Assembly (NCBI RefSeq): GCF_001515305.1 | Contig: NZ_LNQV01000033.1 | Location: 1 to 47,954, forward strand | Direction of reading: 5' to 3' | Source: Aquitalea pelogenes | Lineage (GTDB): Bacteria; Pseudomonadota; Gammaproteobacteria; Burkholderiales; Chromobacteriaceae | Length of the DNA: 47,954 bases | In this document: positions 32,635 to 41,834 of the stretch, one piece after another | Layout of the letters: every line of letters begins with the position of its first letter | Numbering within the stretch: the stretch's first letter is position 1 | Made by a program: the position numbers and the translations under genes | Notes under the pieces: model-generated | Told to the model about the DNA's origin: nothing | What the model saw: the letters and a program-made list of their open reading frames with translations, nothing else | Database searches by the model: none

Positions 32635-34257
32635 ATGAAACTTTCATCAAGATTGTTAATGTCCATTCTGGTATCAGTATTGACCATGTTGATTCTGGTT
32701 GTGATGGCAATCAGTTTTGAAAAAATGGCAGATCGCAGACTGGATGATGCCTTGAATAATCTGCTGCCATCAGTCAGGGATTTGAATAGTGCCGTTGATG
32801 CATTTGTAGAAATGCGGACCGATGCCAACAAGTCATTATTGGTCGATTCTGCCGATGAGCGTAAAAAGCTGCTGCAAATGTTTCAGGCGGCAGCAGTGCT
32901 GCTGAAGCAGGCGTTAGATCGATATGAAAGCAATAATCTGTATGATCAGCAAGACAAGGAACTGCTTTTAAAGGATAAGAGCGCTTTTGAATACTACAAT
33001 AAAGTGGCGCTGTCGGCACTTGCTATGGAGTCGACCGGGACCGGGCGTAGCATTGCTCTTGCGCAATTTTTGAATGGGGATGTCAAGATGGCGGCTGAGG
33101 CATTCATGCGCGCTATTCGTGAGCATATTGCCTACAACATGAAAATTGCAGAGAAGATTCAACGTGAGGATGCATCCGCTTCGGCCCGCAATGTGCTTAT
33201 ACTCTCTTCCGTTGCCGGAATTTCTTTTCTGATATTGTCGCTTGTATATTTAAATGTTTACCGGGCTATCGCTGGTGGCCTGGCTGAAATGAAATCCGTT
33301 ATTCACCAGTTGAACAAGGATAAAAACCTTACCGTGCGTCATGTGCGAAAGGGTAGGGATGAAGTCAGTGATGTGCTGAATACCGTGAATGCACTGATTG
33401 AGAATCTGCATCATAACTTTGGCGAAATGCAGACCAGTGCTCGCGCCGTGATGGTGTCTTCCAGGGATTTCAGTCAGTCAGCCAAGGAGGTGGCCCTGGC
33501 TTCCAGCCAGCAGAGTGAAGCGTCTGCCAGTATGGCCGCATCGATCGAACAAATGACGGTTGCGGTGAACCATATTGCCGAACGAACAACCCATGCCCGC
33601 AACCTCGCGCATGAAGCCGGAACGCTGGCACATCAGGGCTCGGCCACCATCAGCCAGACCATTCAGGATATCCGTGAAATTTCCCAGGCAGTGGAGAAGT
33701 CGGGTGCCAGTATCCGCGAGCTGGAAAACTATAGCAGTACAGTGAATACCGTGGTGCTGGTGATCAAGGATATTGCTGACCAGACCAATCTGCTGGCCTT
33801 GAATGCCGCAATTGAGGCTGCCCGGGCCGGAGAGTTGGGACGGGGATTCGCGGTGGTGGCGGATGAAGTACGCAAGCTGGCAGAACGTACTTCGGTTTCC
33901 ACGCAGGAAATCGCACAAACCATTCATGCCATGCGAGATAAATCCAGCCAGGCCACCGAGCAAATGAAAGTTGCCGAAACGTTGGCGCGTCTGGGCGTAT
34001 CCAGGGCCGATGATGCGGATCAGGCAATCAACAAGATTGGTGATGCGACGGTCAGTACCGTCAAAATGGTGGAGGAAATGGCGATTTCCATTGCCGAGCA
34101 GGGGCAGTCGGCCAACAGTATTGCCCATCGCATCGAGCAGGTGGTGCAAATGGCAGAAGCATCTTCCGCCAGTGCGGCAGATGCTGCACGTAATGCGAGT
34201 CAATTGCTGACGCTGGCGGAGCGGCAAATCGGCATCATTCAGCAGTACATCTTGTAA
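32635..34257 (+). CDS. Methyl-accepting chemotaxis protein
   Basis: This 540-residue chemoreceptor would pass a periplasmic signal to CheA/CheW. TM1 lies near residues 8-27, a helical periplasmic domain of about 160 residues follows, and TM2 is near 187-208 ([20 protein letters not shown]). A HAMP-like linker precedes the signalling domain with the conserved hairpin tip [20 protein letters not shown] and [19 protein letters not shown]. There is no CheR-tethering pentapeptide at the C-terminus (ends IIQQYIL). ATG 32635 is preferred to GTG 32632. The periplasmic half uses more A/T-rich codons than the rest. Ligand unknown; it neighbours polyamine genes. Confidence 0.94.
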   Translation: MKLSSRLLMSILVSVLTMLILVVMAISFEKMADRRLDDALNNLLPSVRDLNSAVDAFVEMRTDANKSLLVDSADERKKLLQMFQAAAVLLKQALDRYESNNLYDQQDKELLLKDKSAFEYYNKVALSALAMESTGTGRSIALAQFLNGDVKMAAEAFMRAIREHIAYNMKIAEKIQREDASASARNVLILSSVAGISFLILSLVYLNVYRAIAGGLAEMKSVIHQLNKDKNLTVRHVRKGRDEVSDVLNTVNALIENLHHNFGEMQTSARAVMVSSRDFSQSAKEVALASSQQSEASASMAASIEQMTVAVNHIAERTTHARNLAHEAGTLAHQGSATISQTIQDIREISQAVEKSGASIRELENYSSTVNTVVLVIKDIADQTNLLALNAAIEAARAGELGRGFAVVADEVRKLAERTSVSTQEIAQTIHAMRDKSSQATEQMKVAETLARLGVSRADDADQAINKIGDATVSTVKMVEEMAISIAEQGQSANSIAHRIEQVVQMAEASSASAADAARNASQLLTLAERQIGIIQQYIL

Positions 34258-34279
34258 ATCTGTCGAGAGTACTTGCAGC

Positions 34280-34313
34280 AAAACGGGCCTTCGCCATCAC
34301 TGGCAAAGGCCCG
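34280..34313 (-). terminator. Terminator after the aldehyde dehydrogenase gene
   Basis: CGGGCCTT and AAGGCCCG pair, with an inner GCCA/TGGC stem. On the minus strand it is followed by TTTTGCTG. It also lies just after the chemoreceptor stop codon, where the genes converge. Confidence 0.75.
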
Positions 34314-34337
34314 CAGGCTTATGGCAAGCAGAAAGAT

Positions 34338-35825
34338 TTACAGCTTGATCAGGGTGCTCTTCAGTTCGGTGTACTTTTCCAGCGCGTGCAGCGATTTGTC
34401 GCGACCATTACCCGATTGCTTGAAGCCGCCGAAGGGGAAGTTCATGTCGCCACCTTCGTCATAGCAGTTCACCCATACCGTACCGGCACGCAGGCGACGC
34501 GAAACCTGGTGTGCGGTGCTGACATTGGAAGTCCATACCGCAGCGGCCAGGCCGTACTCGGTGTCATTGGCAATGCGGACAGCTTCGTCGATGGTATCGA
34601 AAGTGATGACGGACAATACCGGCCCGAAGATTTCCTCGCGGCAGGTGGTCATGTCCGGGCGCTGGCAATCAAAGGCCGTCGGTTCGATGAACAAGCCCTT
34701 GTCGGTGTGGGCTGCCTTGCCGCCACAAATCAGGCCGGCACCTTCGCTGATGCCCTTGTCGACGTAGGACAGCACCTTGTCGTACTGGATCTTGTCCACA
34801 ATGGCACCCATGCTGGTGGCCGGGTCCAGCGGATCGCCCGGATACCAGCCTTCGGCAGCCTTCTTGAATTCAGCCAGGAATTGTTCCTTCACCTTGCTGT
34901 GCACCAGCACGCGTGAACCGGCGGTGCACATTTCACCCATATTGAAGAAAATGCCACCGGCGGCAGTGCGGGCTGCCTTGGCGATGTCGGCGCAGTCTTC
35001 CAGCACGATATTGGGCGATTTGCCACCCAGCTCCAGCCATACGCGCTTGAGGTTGGACTGTGCGGCATAACCGGCAATCAGCTTGCCCACGCCAGTGGAG
35101 CCGGTGAATGCCAGGCAATCCACGTCCATGTGCAGGGCCAGCGCCTTGCCGACTTCACCGGCACCCGGCAATACCTGGAAAATGCCATCCGGAATACCGG
35201 CATCCTTGGCCAGCTGGGCCAGGCGAATGGCGGTGAGCGGAGACTTTTCCGACGGCTTGACGATGACGGCATTGCCGGCCGCCAGCGCAGGGCCGAATTT
35301 CCAGCTGGCCATCAGGATGGGGAAGTTCCACGGCACCACTGCAGCCACCACGCCAATGGCTTCACGGGTGACCAGGCCTACCAGTTTGGGGTCGACCGGT
35401 GCCACTTCGCCGCCAATCTTGTCGATGGCTTCAGCAAACCATTCCACGCAATACGCCGCACCCGGCACGTCCACCGTGGTGGAGTCGCCAATCGGCTTAC
35501 CCATGTCCAGGGTTTCCAGCAGCGCCAGTTCGTCACCATGCTCGCGAATCAGTGCGGCAAAACGCTTGAGGATCTTGCCGCGTGCCAGCGGTGCCAGTTC
35601 GGACCATGCACCCGATTCAAAAGCAGCACGGGCTGCCTTGACCGCTGCATCCACTTCCGCTTCGCCACACCAGGCGATGTCGGCCAGCTTCTGACCGTTG
35701 GCCGGGTTGATGCAGTCAAAAGTCTTGCCATCGGCGGCGCTGGTGTACGCGCCGTTGATGAAAGCGCGGCCTTCGATATTGAGTTCGGCAGCAAACTGTT
35801 TCCACTGTGCATGGGTACGAGCCAT
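34338..35825 (-). CDS. puuC: Aldehyde dehydrogenase, probable gamma-glutamyl-gamma-aminobutyraldehyde dehydrogenase (PuuC/KauB-like)
   Basis: In the gamma-glutamylated putrescine pathway this enzyme oxidises gamma-glutamyl-gamma-aminobutyraldehyde to gamma-glutamyl-GABA with NAD(P). The 495-residue ALDH has the WNFPILMASWKFGPALAAGN fold segment, catalytic Glu265 (LELGGKSPN) and Cys300 (MGEMCTAGSR). The cofactor motif FTGSTGVGK is at about 240-248. AGGAGA precedes the start. It lies 59 bp downstream of the PauR/PuuR-type regulator and is probably co-transcribed with it. ALDHs are broad; the exact substrate is inferred from the neighbouring pathway genes. Confidence 0.9.
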   Translation of the reverse strand: MARTHAQWKQFAAELNIEGRAFINGAYTSAADGKTFDCINPANGQKLADIAWCGEAEVDAAVKAARAAFESGAWSELAPLARGKILKRFAALIREHGDELALLETLDMGKPIGDSTTVDVPGAAYCVEWFAEAIDKIGGEVAPVDPKLVGLVTREAIGVVAAVVPWNFPILMASWKFGPALAAGNAVIVKPSEKSPLTAIRLAQLAKDAGIPDGIFQVLPGAGEVGKALALHMDVDCLAFTGSTGVGKLIAGYAAQSNLKRVWLELGGKSPNIVLEDCADIAKAARTAAGGIFFNMGEMCTAGSRVLVHSKVKEQFLAEFKKAAEGWYPGDPLDPATSMGAIVDKIQYDKVLSYVDKGISEGAGLICGGKAAHTDKGLFIEPTAFDCQRPDMTTCREEIFGPVLSVITFDTIDEAVRIANDTEYGLAAAVWTSNVSTAHQVSRRLRAGTVWVNCYDEGGDMNFPFGGFKQSGNGRDKSLHALEKYTELKSTLIKL

Positions 35826-35884
35826 TGGTGTTCTCCTGATGTTATATGCGGTGATCCCGGTTGCTCGTGACTGGCAACCGTCAA

Positions 35885-36430
35885 TCAGAATGTGGGCGGC
35901 GAGCTGGCGCTGACGATTTCACAGATTTCCTTGCCGGCATTGCGAAAGCGGTGCGGCAGTTTGCTGTCGAAATAGTAAGAGTCGCCCGGGCCCAGGACAC
36001 GGGTTTCATTGTTGACCGTGAGTTCAATCGAACCGGCAATGACAACACCACCTTCCTGACCCTCATGCGTCAGCATGTCAGGCCCTGTGTCGGCACCCGG
36101 TTCGTAATGTTCTTTCAGGATGGCAATGTCACGACGCTCGTGCGCAGTGCCAACCAGCAGCAATTTGATTTGATCATTGCCCAGATTGGGTAAATCCTTG
36201 GCCTGATAGAACACGCGTGGCTGTTGCGGCTCTACATCAAAGGTAAAGAATTCGGCCAGCGTCATGGGCATGCCTTCCAGCACTTTCTTCAAGGAACTGA
36301 TCGACGGGCTGACGCGATTTTGCTCGATCAGCGAGATCGTGCCGTTTGTCACGCCTGCCCGTTTGGCAAGCTCGCGTTGCGAGAGTCCGAAGCGCTCTCT
36401 GACCACTCTCAATCGTGCTCCAACATCCAT
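35885..36430 (-). CDS. XRE-cupin regulator of polyamine catabolism (PauR/PuuR family)
   Basis: PuuR in E. coli and PauR in Pseudomonas repress polyamine-degradation genes and release when putrescine or related ligands accumulate. The 181-residue protein has an N-terminal XRE helix-turn-helix (LSQRELAKRAGVTNGTISLI). A C-terminal cupin follows (LTHEGQEGGVVIAGSIEL, YFDSKLPHRFRN). ATG 36430 (MDVGARLRVVRERFGLSQ) matches the PauR start; an upstream ATG at 36499 would add 23 unlike residues. It is divergent from the puuD-like operon, so it probably acts on the 470-bp region between them. Confidence 0.92.
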   Translation of the reverse strand: MDVGARLRVVRERFGLSQRELAKRAGVTNGTISLIEQNRVSPSISSLKKVLEGMPMTLAEFFTFDVEPQQPRVFYQAKDLPNLGNDQIKLLLVGTAHERRDIAILKEHYEPGADTGPDMLTHEGQEGGVVIAGSIELTVNNETRVLGPGDSYYFDSKLPHRFRNAGKEICEIVSASSPPTF

Positions 36431-36899
36431 CTGGCGGTTTCCATCTATGTTAAGAATTTTAGACGTTCCATCATACGGGTTTTTGATCGTATCCTGCATC
36501 TGTTGTTGCGTCGCAAAATCAAATTATTTTGCAAGTTTTCGAGTTTATAGCCAGAATCGACCACATGAATCAAGTGCGCTGTGGATTTTTTTAAACATCT
36601 GCAACAGTATATTTGATCAAACCTTGGCTTGTTGCAAGAACCGTGGCATGCTGTTTCGTGCTGGTATCCTGCACGGTGACAACATACTTTCATCTGCCCA
36701 GTTGTTTCGGCCCTTCAGTGTGGTTTCGAGCCTGGCTGTTCAGATGCGGTATGAATAGCCAGGTGGGGTAAGGTGACGTGGTGGCGTAGCTGTTTCCGCT
36801 GTCACGACAGCCTTCCTTATGTATGTCAGTAGCAGGCGGTAAGGCAGTAACTGTCGGCATCCGCAAGGCGGACGCCTAAATCGAGTAAACGAGGTCCTT
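36431..36899. promoter_or_regulatory. Divergent control region between regulator and catabolic operon
   Basis: No gene is supported in this 469-bp gap. It holds an AT-rich inverted repeat (36513-36532), a perfect TTTGATCAAA palindrome (36612-36621) and GCTGTC-AC-GACAGC (36798-36811). Promoters for the regulator/aldehyde dehydrogenase and for the puuD-like operon must lie here, but none fits consensus well. Confidence 0.5.
36513..36532. promoter_or_regulatory. Inverted repeat, candidate operator near the regulator start
   Basis: GCAAAAT-CAAATT-ATTTTGC is a perfect inverted repeat with 7-bp arms, 83 bp upstream of the regulator ATG. Its location makes it a candidate site for the PauR/PuuR-type protein; this is inference. 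Confidence 0.4.
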
Positions 36900-37655
36900 A
36901 TGCAGCAACCGATCATCGGCATTCCGTGTGACGTCAAACTGGTTAGCGGTTTGCCATTTCACGCGGTTGGCGAGAAATACATTGCAGCTGCCGCAGGTGG
37001 CGTTGGTGGTATCCCTGTGCTGATTCCGGCGCTGGGTGAAGATGCACCACTGCGTGAATATCTCAAGTTTGTGGATGGCGTGCTGTTGCCAGGCTCGCTG
37101 TCCAATGTAGAGCCACATCGTTATGGCGGAGAAGCCAGCCGCCAGGGAACACTTCATGATCCGGCGCGTGACGCAACCACGCTGCCGTTCATCGACCTTC
37201 TTCTGCAAGAAGGCATCCCGCTTCTGGGTATTTGCCGCGGTTTCCAGGAAATCAATGTTGCACTGGGCGGCGAACTATTCCAGCACGTACAGGAAGAGCC
37301 AGGCTTCCGCGATCATCGCGAGCCGGATACTCAGAATCTGGATGAGATGTATGGTCTGGCACATGTCTTGCACCTGCAACCGGACAGCTTGCTCAAGAGC
37401 TGGCTGGGGAAGGATGAAGTCAAGGTGAACTCGCTGCACCAGCAAGGTATCAAACGTCTGGCCGACCGCCTGATTGCGGAAGGCGTGGCGGATGACGGGC
37501 TGGTGGAAGCATACCGGGTCAGGGATGCCAAAGGCTTTGCCTACGGCGCGCAGTGGCATCCGGAATGGAAGTACTGGGAAAACCCGGTGTCCATGGCCAT
37601 TTTCAACGCGTTCGGTGACGCTTGCCGCGCGCGTCGTGCCAGCCGACAGGGCTGA
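36900..37655 (+). CDS. puuD: Gamma-glutamyl-gamma-aminobutyrate hydrolase (class I glutamine amidotransferase fold)
   Basis: PuuD hydrolyses gamma-glutamyl-GABA to glutamate and GABA, the last step of the gamma-glutamylated pathway. The 251-residue protein has the nucleophile Cys112 in LLGICRGFQEINV and His220/Glu222 in QWHPEWKYW. The N-terminal GIPCDVKL is typical of peptidase C26 members. It lies 53 bp upstream of the glutamine-synthetase-like gene in one operon, divergent from the regulator. Confidence 0.94.
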   Translation: MQQPIIGIPCDVKLVSGLPFHAVGEKYIAAAAGGVGGIPVLIPALGEDAPLREYLKFVDGVLLPGSLSNVEPHRYGGEASRQGTLHDPARDATTLPFIDLLLQEGIPLLGICRGFQEINVALGGELFQHVQEEPGFRDHREPDTQNLDEMYGLAHVLHLQPDSLLKSWLGKDEVKVNSLHQQGIKRLADRLIAEGVADDGLVEAYRVRDAKGFAYGAQWHPEWKYWENPVSMAIFNAFGDACRARRASRQG

Positions 37656-37708
37656 GACGCACGTCATCCAGAGCCGGTTTACCGGCCACTATGGAAGTAG
37701 AGGAAAAC

Positions 37709-39040
37709 ATGAATCAAATCAATGATTGGCTGCGAGAACATCGCATCACGGAAGTCGAGTGTATTGTCCCGGACATGACCGGTGTGGCACGCGGCAAGAT
37801 TGTTCCCAAAGACAAATTCGTCTCCGACCCGGAAATGCGTCTTCCGGAAGCGGTGCTGATCCAGACTGTGACCGGCGACTATCCGGACGACAGCATGCTG
37901 GACCTGACTGACCCGGACATGGTGCTGACACCGGATCCGAACTCCCTGCGCTTCGTGCCCTGGGCTGTGGACCCGACCGCCCAGCTGATCTACGACTGCT
38001 ACCGCGCCGATGGCTCGCTGGTGGATGTGGCACCACGTAGCGTGCTCAAGCGCGTACTGGGCCTGTTTGACGAACTGGGCTTCGAACCGGTACTGGCACC
38101 GGAAATGGAGTTCTACCTGATGTCGCCGAACCCGGATCCGGACATTCCGCTGTCCGCCCCGATCGGCCGTACCGGTCGTGCCGAATTCGGCCGCCGTTCC
38201 TACTCCATCGACGCGGTGAACGAATTCGACCCGCTGTTCGAAGACATCTACGACTACTGCCATGCGCAGAATCTGGAAGTGGATACGCTGATTCATGAAA
38301 TCGGCACCGCCCAGATGGAAATCAACTTCCTGCATGGCAATCCGCTGGATCTGGCCGACCAGGTATTCCTGTTCAAGCGTACCGTGCGCGAAGCGGCATT
38401 CCGCCACAATATGTACGCCACCTTCATGGCCAAGCCGATGGAAAACGAACCCGGCTCCGCCATGCACATGCACCAGAGCCTGATCGACAAGAACACCGGC
38501 AAGAACGTGTTCACCAATGAAGATGGCAGCCCGTCCGACATCTTCTTCCACTTCATCGGCGGCATGCAGCACTACATTCCGGAAGTGATGCCGTTCTTCG
38601 CGCCGTACGTGAACTCCTTCCGCCGTCTGAGTCCGTACACCGCAGCACCCACCAATGTGGAGTGGGGCTACGACAACCGTACCGTCGGCCTGCGTGTACC
38701 GCATTCTTCGCCGGCCGCCCGTCGCGTGGAAAACCGTGTGCCTGGCGTGGATGTGAACCCGTACATTGCCATGGCTGCCACCCTGGCCTGCGGCTATCTG
38801 GGCATTGTCAACAAGATCAAGCCGCGCGAGCCGATGTCCACCGATGCTTACGAGTTGCCTTTCCAGTTCCCGCATGGTGCTGAAGAGTCGCTCAAGCGTC
38901 TGGCCGCCTGCCCGGATATCCCTGAAGTGATGGGCCCGCACTTTGTGAAGATGTACCTGGGCATGAAGGAGAAGGAATTCTCCGAATACTTCCGCGTCAT
39001 CAGCCCGTGGGAGCGCAAGTTCCTGCTGTTGCACGTATAA
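37709..39040 (+). CDS. puuA: Gamma-glutamylpolyamine synthetase (glutamine synthetase family, PuuA/PauA-like)
   Basis: These ligases join glutamate to putrescine or longer polyamines with ATP, starting their degradation. The 443-residue protein keeps glutamine synthetase catalytic segments (LAPEMEFYLMSP, GTAQMEINFLHG, GSAMHMHQSL, PTNVEWGYDNRTVGLRVP). It has the short N-terminal domain typical of the polyamine branch (ITEVECIVPDMTGVARGKI). ATG 37709 follows AGAGGA with 5-nt spacing. Housekeeping GlnA is unlikely because it lacks the adenylylation tyrosine region and sits in a polyamine operon. PauA paralogues differ in polyamine preference, which cannot be told here. Confidence 0.92.
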   Translation: MNQINDWLREHRITEVECIVPDMTGVARGKIVPKDKFVSDPEMRLPEAVLIQTVTGDYPDDSMLDLTDPDMVLTPDPNSLRFVPWAVDPTAQLIYDCYRADGSLVDVAPRSVLKRVLGLFDELGFEPVLAPEMEFYLMSPNPDPDIPLSAPIGRTGRAEFGRRSYSIDAVNEFDPLFEDIYDYCHAQNLEVDTLIHEIGTAQMEINFLHGNPLDLADQVFLFKRTVREAAFRHNMYATFMAKPMENEPGSAMHMHQSLIDKNTGKNVFTNEDGSPSDIFFHFIGGMQHYIPEVMPFFAPYVNSFRRLSPYTAAPTNVEWGYDNRTVGLRVPHSSPAARRVENRVPGVDVNPYIAMAATLACGYLGIVNKIKPREPMSTDAYELPFQFPHGAEESLKRLAACPDIPEVMGPHFVKMYLGMKEKEFSEYFRVISPWERKFLLLHV

Positions 39041-39264
39041 GAAGAAGCTTCAGGTGAGTGCTGCCGGTCATCGCTGGCCGGCAGCCGGCATCCGGAACAC
39101 CCGATGTCAGGGTAGTGGCAGTTGCAACGGACTAGATGATTCCGCAGCCCGTAAAGCCGGGTTTGGCGTGGAAAGCGTCATGTTGCAGCCTGAGGCTGGC
39201 CGATTCCGGTCAGCCAAACAATAAGCCCCCAGAGGGCTGGAGAGATAGTAGAGAGGAAGCTTTT
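39041..39264 (+). other. Intergenic leader before the putrescine aminotransferase gene
   Basis: This 224-bp gap holds two hairpins: CTGCCGG/CCGGCAG (about 39061-39084) and AGCCC-CCAGA-GGGCT (39223-39238). Neither has a T-run. They may stabilise or attenuate the transcript; no independent promoter is obvious. Confidence 0.4.
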
Positions 39265-40644
39265 ATGCAGAACCAACGTACTACGACCGAATGGCGCGAA
39301 CTGGATGCAGCACACCATCTGCACCCGTTTACTGACACCAACTCGCTGAACCAGCAGGGTGCACGTGTCATCACCAAGGCAGAGGGTATCTTCCTGTACG
39401 ACTCCGAAGGGAACAAGATTCTCGATGGCATGGCGGGCCTGTGGTGTGTCAATATCGGTTATGGCCGCAAGGATCTGCCGGAAGTAGCCAAGCAGCAGAT
39501 GGAACAGCTGGCTTACTACAATACCTTCTTCAAGACCACGCATCCGGCGGTGGTGGAGCTGTCCCACCTGTTGTCCGAAGTGGCACCGGAAGGTTTCAAG
39601 CACGTTTTCTACACCAACTCCGGCTCTGAGTCCGTCGATACCATGATTCGCATGGTTCGCCGCTACTGGGATGTAAAGGGCAAGAAGGACAAGAAAACCC
39701 TGATCGGCCGCTGGAACGGCTATCACGGTTCCACCATCGGTGGTGCAAGCCTGGGTGGCATGACGTACATGCACGAGCAGGGCGATTTGCCGATTCCGGG
39801 CATCGTGCATGTTGAACAGCCGTGGTGGTACAAACATGGCAAGGACATGACGCCGGAAGAATTCGGCCTGGCCGCCGCCAAGTGGGTGGAAGACAAGATT
39901 CTGGAAGTGGGTGCCGACAAGGTAGCCGCTTTCGTGGGTGAGCCTATCCAGGGCGCGGGTGGCGTGATTGTGCCGCCGTCCACCTACTGGCCGGAAATCC
40001 AGCGTATCTGCCAGAAGTACGACATCCTGCTGGTGGCTGATGAAGTCATCTGTGGCTTTGGCCGTACCGGTGAATGGTTCGGTCAGCAGGTATTCGGCTT
40101 CAAGCCGGACATCTTCACCACCGCCAAGGGTCTGTCCTCCGGCTATCAGCCGATTGGCGCGGTATTCGTCAACGAGAAAGTGGCCACCACGCTGGCCGAA
40201 GGTGGTGACTTCAACCACGGCTTTACCTACTCCGGTCACCCGGTGGCGGCTGCTGTGGCACACGCCAACGTCAAGGCGCTGCGTGACGAAGGCATTGTCG
40301 ATCGCGTCAAGAACGACACTGGCCCTTACATGCAAAAACGCTGGCGCGAAGTGTTCGGTCAGTTCGAGCATGTGGATGATGTGCGCGGTGTGGGTCTGAT
40401 CCAGGCGTTTACCTTGGTCAAGAACAAGGCCACCCGTGAGCTGTTCCCCAACTTTGGTGAAATCGGCACCATGTGCCGCGATATCTTCTTCAAGAACAAC
40501 CTGATCATGCGTGCCTGCGGCGACCATATCGTGTCCGCACCGCCGCTGGTGATCAGCAAGGAAGAAATCGACCAGATGCTGGAAACCGCCGCCAAGTGCA
40601 TGGTGGAGTTCGAACAGCAACTGAAGGAACGCGGGCTGGTCTGA
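39265..40644 (+). CDS. spuC: Putrescine-pyruvate aminotransferase (SpuC-like, class III)
   Basis: SpuC transfers an amino group from putrescine (or other diamines) to pyruvate, giving 4-aminobutanal and alanine. The 459-residue class III aminotransferase has FYTNSGSESVDTMIRMVRRY, RWNGYHGSTIGGASLGGM, Asp in LLVADEVICGFGRTG and the PLP Lys288 in TTAKGLSSGYQPIGA. ATG 39265 follows AGAGGA with 8-nt spacing. It is the third gene of the puuD-puuA direction. With the aldehyde dehydrogenase this gives a second, transamination route to GABA. Confidence 0.92.
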   Translation: MQNQRTTTEWRELDAAHHLHPFTDTNSLNQQGARVITKAEGIFLYDSEGNKILDGMAGLWCVNIGYGRKDLPEVAKQQMEQLAYYNTFFKTTHPAVVELSHLLSEVAPEGFKHVFYTNSGSESVDTMIRMVRRYWDVKGKKDKKTLIGRWNGYHGSTIGGASLGGMTYMHEQGDLPIPGIVHVEQPWWYKHGKDMTPEEFGLAAAKWVEDKILEVGADKVAAFVGEPIQGAGGVIVPPSTYWPEIQRICQKYDILLVADEVICGFGRTGEWFGQQVFGFKPDIFTTAKGLSSGYQPIGAVFVNEKVATTLAEGGDFNHGFTYSGHPVAAAVAHANVKALRDEGIVDRVKNDTGPYMQKRWREVFGQFEHVDDVRGVGLIQAFTLVKNKATRELFPNFGEIGTMCRDIFFKNNLIMRACGDHIVSAPPLVISKEEIDQMLETAAKCMVEFEQQLKERGLV

Positions 40645-40669
40645 TCCGCCGGCAGTGTTCCATCCTCAT

Positions 40670-40702
40670 GCAGGCTACCCACGGGTAGCCTGCATTTTTA
40701 TT
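40670..40702 (+). terminator. Terminator after spuC
   Basis: GCAGGCTACCC and GGGTAGCCTGC form a perfect 11-bp stem with a 2-nt centre, followed by ATTTTTATTT. It ends the polyamine operon. Confidence 0.9.
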
Positions 40703-40958
40703 TGCAGCAGGCATGGCAAGATGGCAGCGAGGCATAATCAGCGCTACAAAAGATAAAGACGGGCGCGCTGCAAGCAAGGCATGCCATGCTATTATTCGTG
40801 CTGTCATGGCCTTGTCAGGTGCTTGGCTGCTGGTGTGGCTGACAAGGAAAGCAGGCTCACGGGCCTGATGTCTGTGCCGGTAGTGGCGGGGATGCCTGAG
40901 TCGGACAGCACGTGACGGAAAATCGAATCGCGATAATCACAATTACAGGATCAAACCA

Positions 40959-41816
40959 ATGTTTGTCGGAATCGGCTACCTTCTTCTCCTCGGCTGCGTG
41001 CTGGGGGGCTTTGTCGCAGCAGGGGGTCATCTGGGGGCGCTGATGCAGCCTCTGGAAGTGGTGATGATTGCCGGTGCAGCGGCCGGCGCTTTTGTGGTCG
41101 CCAATGGTGGTGCTCCCATGAAAGCCACCATCAAGGCCCTGCCTACCGTGTTCAAAGGCTCACCCTACAACAAGGCCTTTTACATGGAGCTGTTCACCTT
41201 GCTGTTTGAAATCCTGTCCAAGGTGCGCAAGGAAGGCCTGATGTCGGTCGAGGCTGATGTGGAGAATCCGGAAGCCAGCCCGGTTTTCTCCAAATATCCG
41301 GCGGTGCTGCATGATCACCATGTGGTCGAGTTCATTTGTGACTATTTGCGTCTGATGGTGGGCGGCAACCTGAACGCCTTCGAAATCGAAAACCTGATGG
41401 ATGTGGAAATCGAAACCCATCATCACGAAGGTGAAGTGCCGATCAGTGCCGTGAAGGGCCTGGCCGACGGCTTGCCGGCTTTCGGTATCGTGGCCGCGGT
41501 GATGGGTGTGGTGCATACCATGGAGTCGGTAGGCGCACCGCCATCCGAGCTTGGCATGCTGATTGCCCACGCGCTGGTGGGTACCTTCCTCGGTATTTTG
41601 CTGGCTTACGGCTTTGTGGCTCCGCTGGCCACCATTCTGGAACACAAGCTGGGTGATGGCACCCGTGTATTCCAGACTATCAAGGTGACCCTGCTGGCCA
41701 GCCTGAATGGCTACGCGCCTCAGGTTGCCGTGGAATTTGGCCGCAAGGTGCTGACTTCGACCGATCGTCCTTCCTTCAAGGAACTGGAAGACCACGTCAA
41801 GCAAGCCAAAAAATAA
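40959..41816 (+). CDS. motA: Flagellar motor stator protein MotA
   Basis: MotA5MotB2 stators carry protons across the inner membrane and drive flagellar rotation. The 285-residue protein has four hydrophobic segments (start MFVGIGYLLLLGCVLGGF). The cytoplasmic loop between helices 2 and 3 includes LFEILSKVRKEGLMSVEAD. The helix 3/4 proline region GLPAFGIVAAVMGVVHTM is characteristic. motB follows after 18 bp. The 256-bp gap upstream holds no gene and no clear sigma-28 site. Confidence 0.97.
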   Translation: MFVGIGYLLLLGCVLGGFVAAGGHLGALMQPLEVVMIAGAAAGAFVVANGGAPMKATIKALPTVFKGSPYNKAFYMELFTLLFEILSKVRKEGLMSVEADVENPEASPVFSKYPAVLHDHHVVEFICDYLRLMVGGNLNAFEIENLMDVEIETHHHEGEVPISAVKGLADGLPAFGIVAAVMGVVHTMESVGAPPSELGMLIAHALVGTFLGILLAYGFVAPLATILEHKLGDGTRVFQTIKVTLLASLNGYAPQVAVEFGRKVLTSTDRPSFKELEDHVKQAKK

Positions 41817-41834
41817 GCGAAACAGGGTTGGATC

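Noticed and set aside
39178-40620. 480-codon antisense frame over spuC
   Set aside because: The sense strand is a clear class III aminotransferase with all catalytic residues; the antisense frame has no signature.
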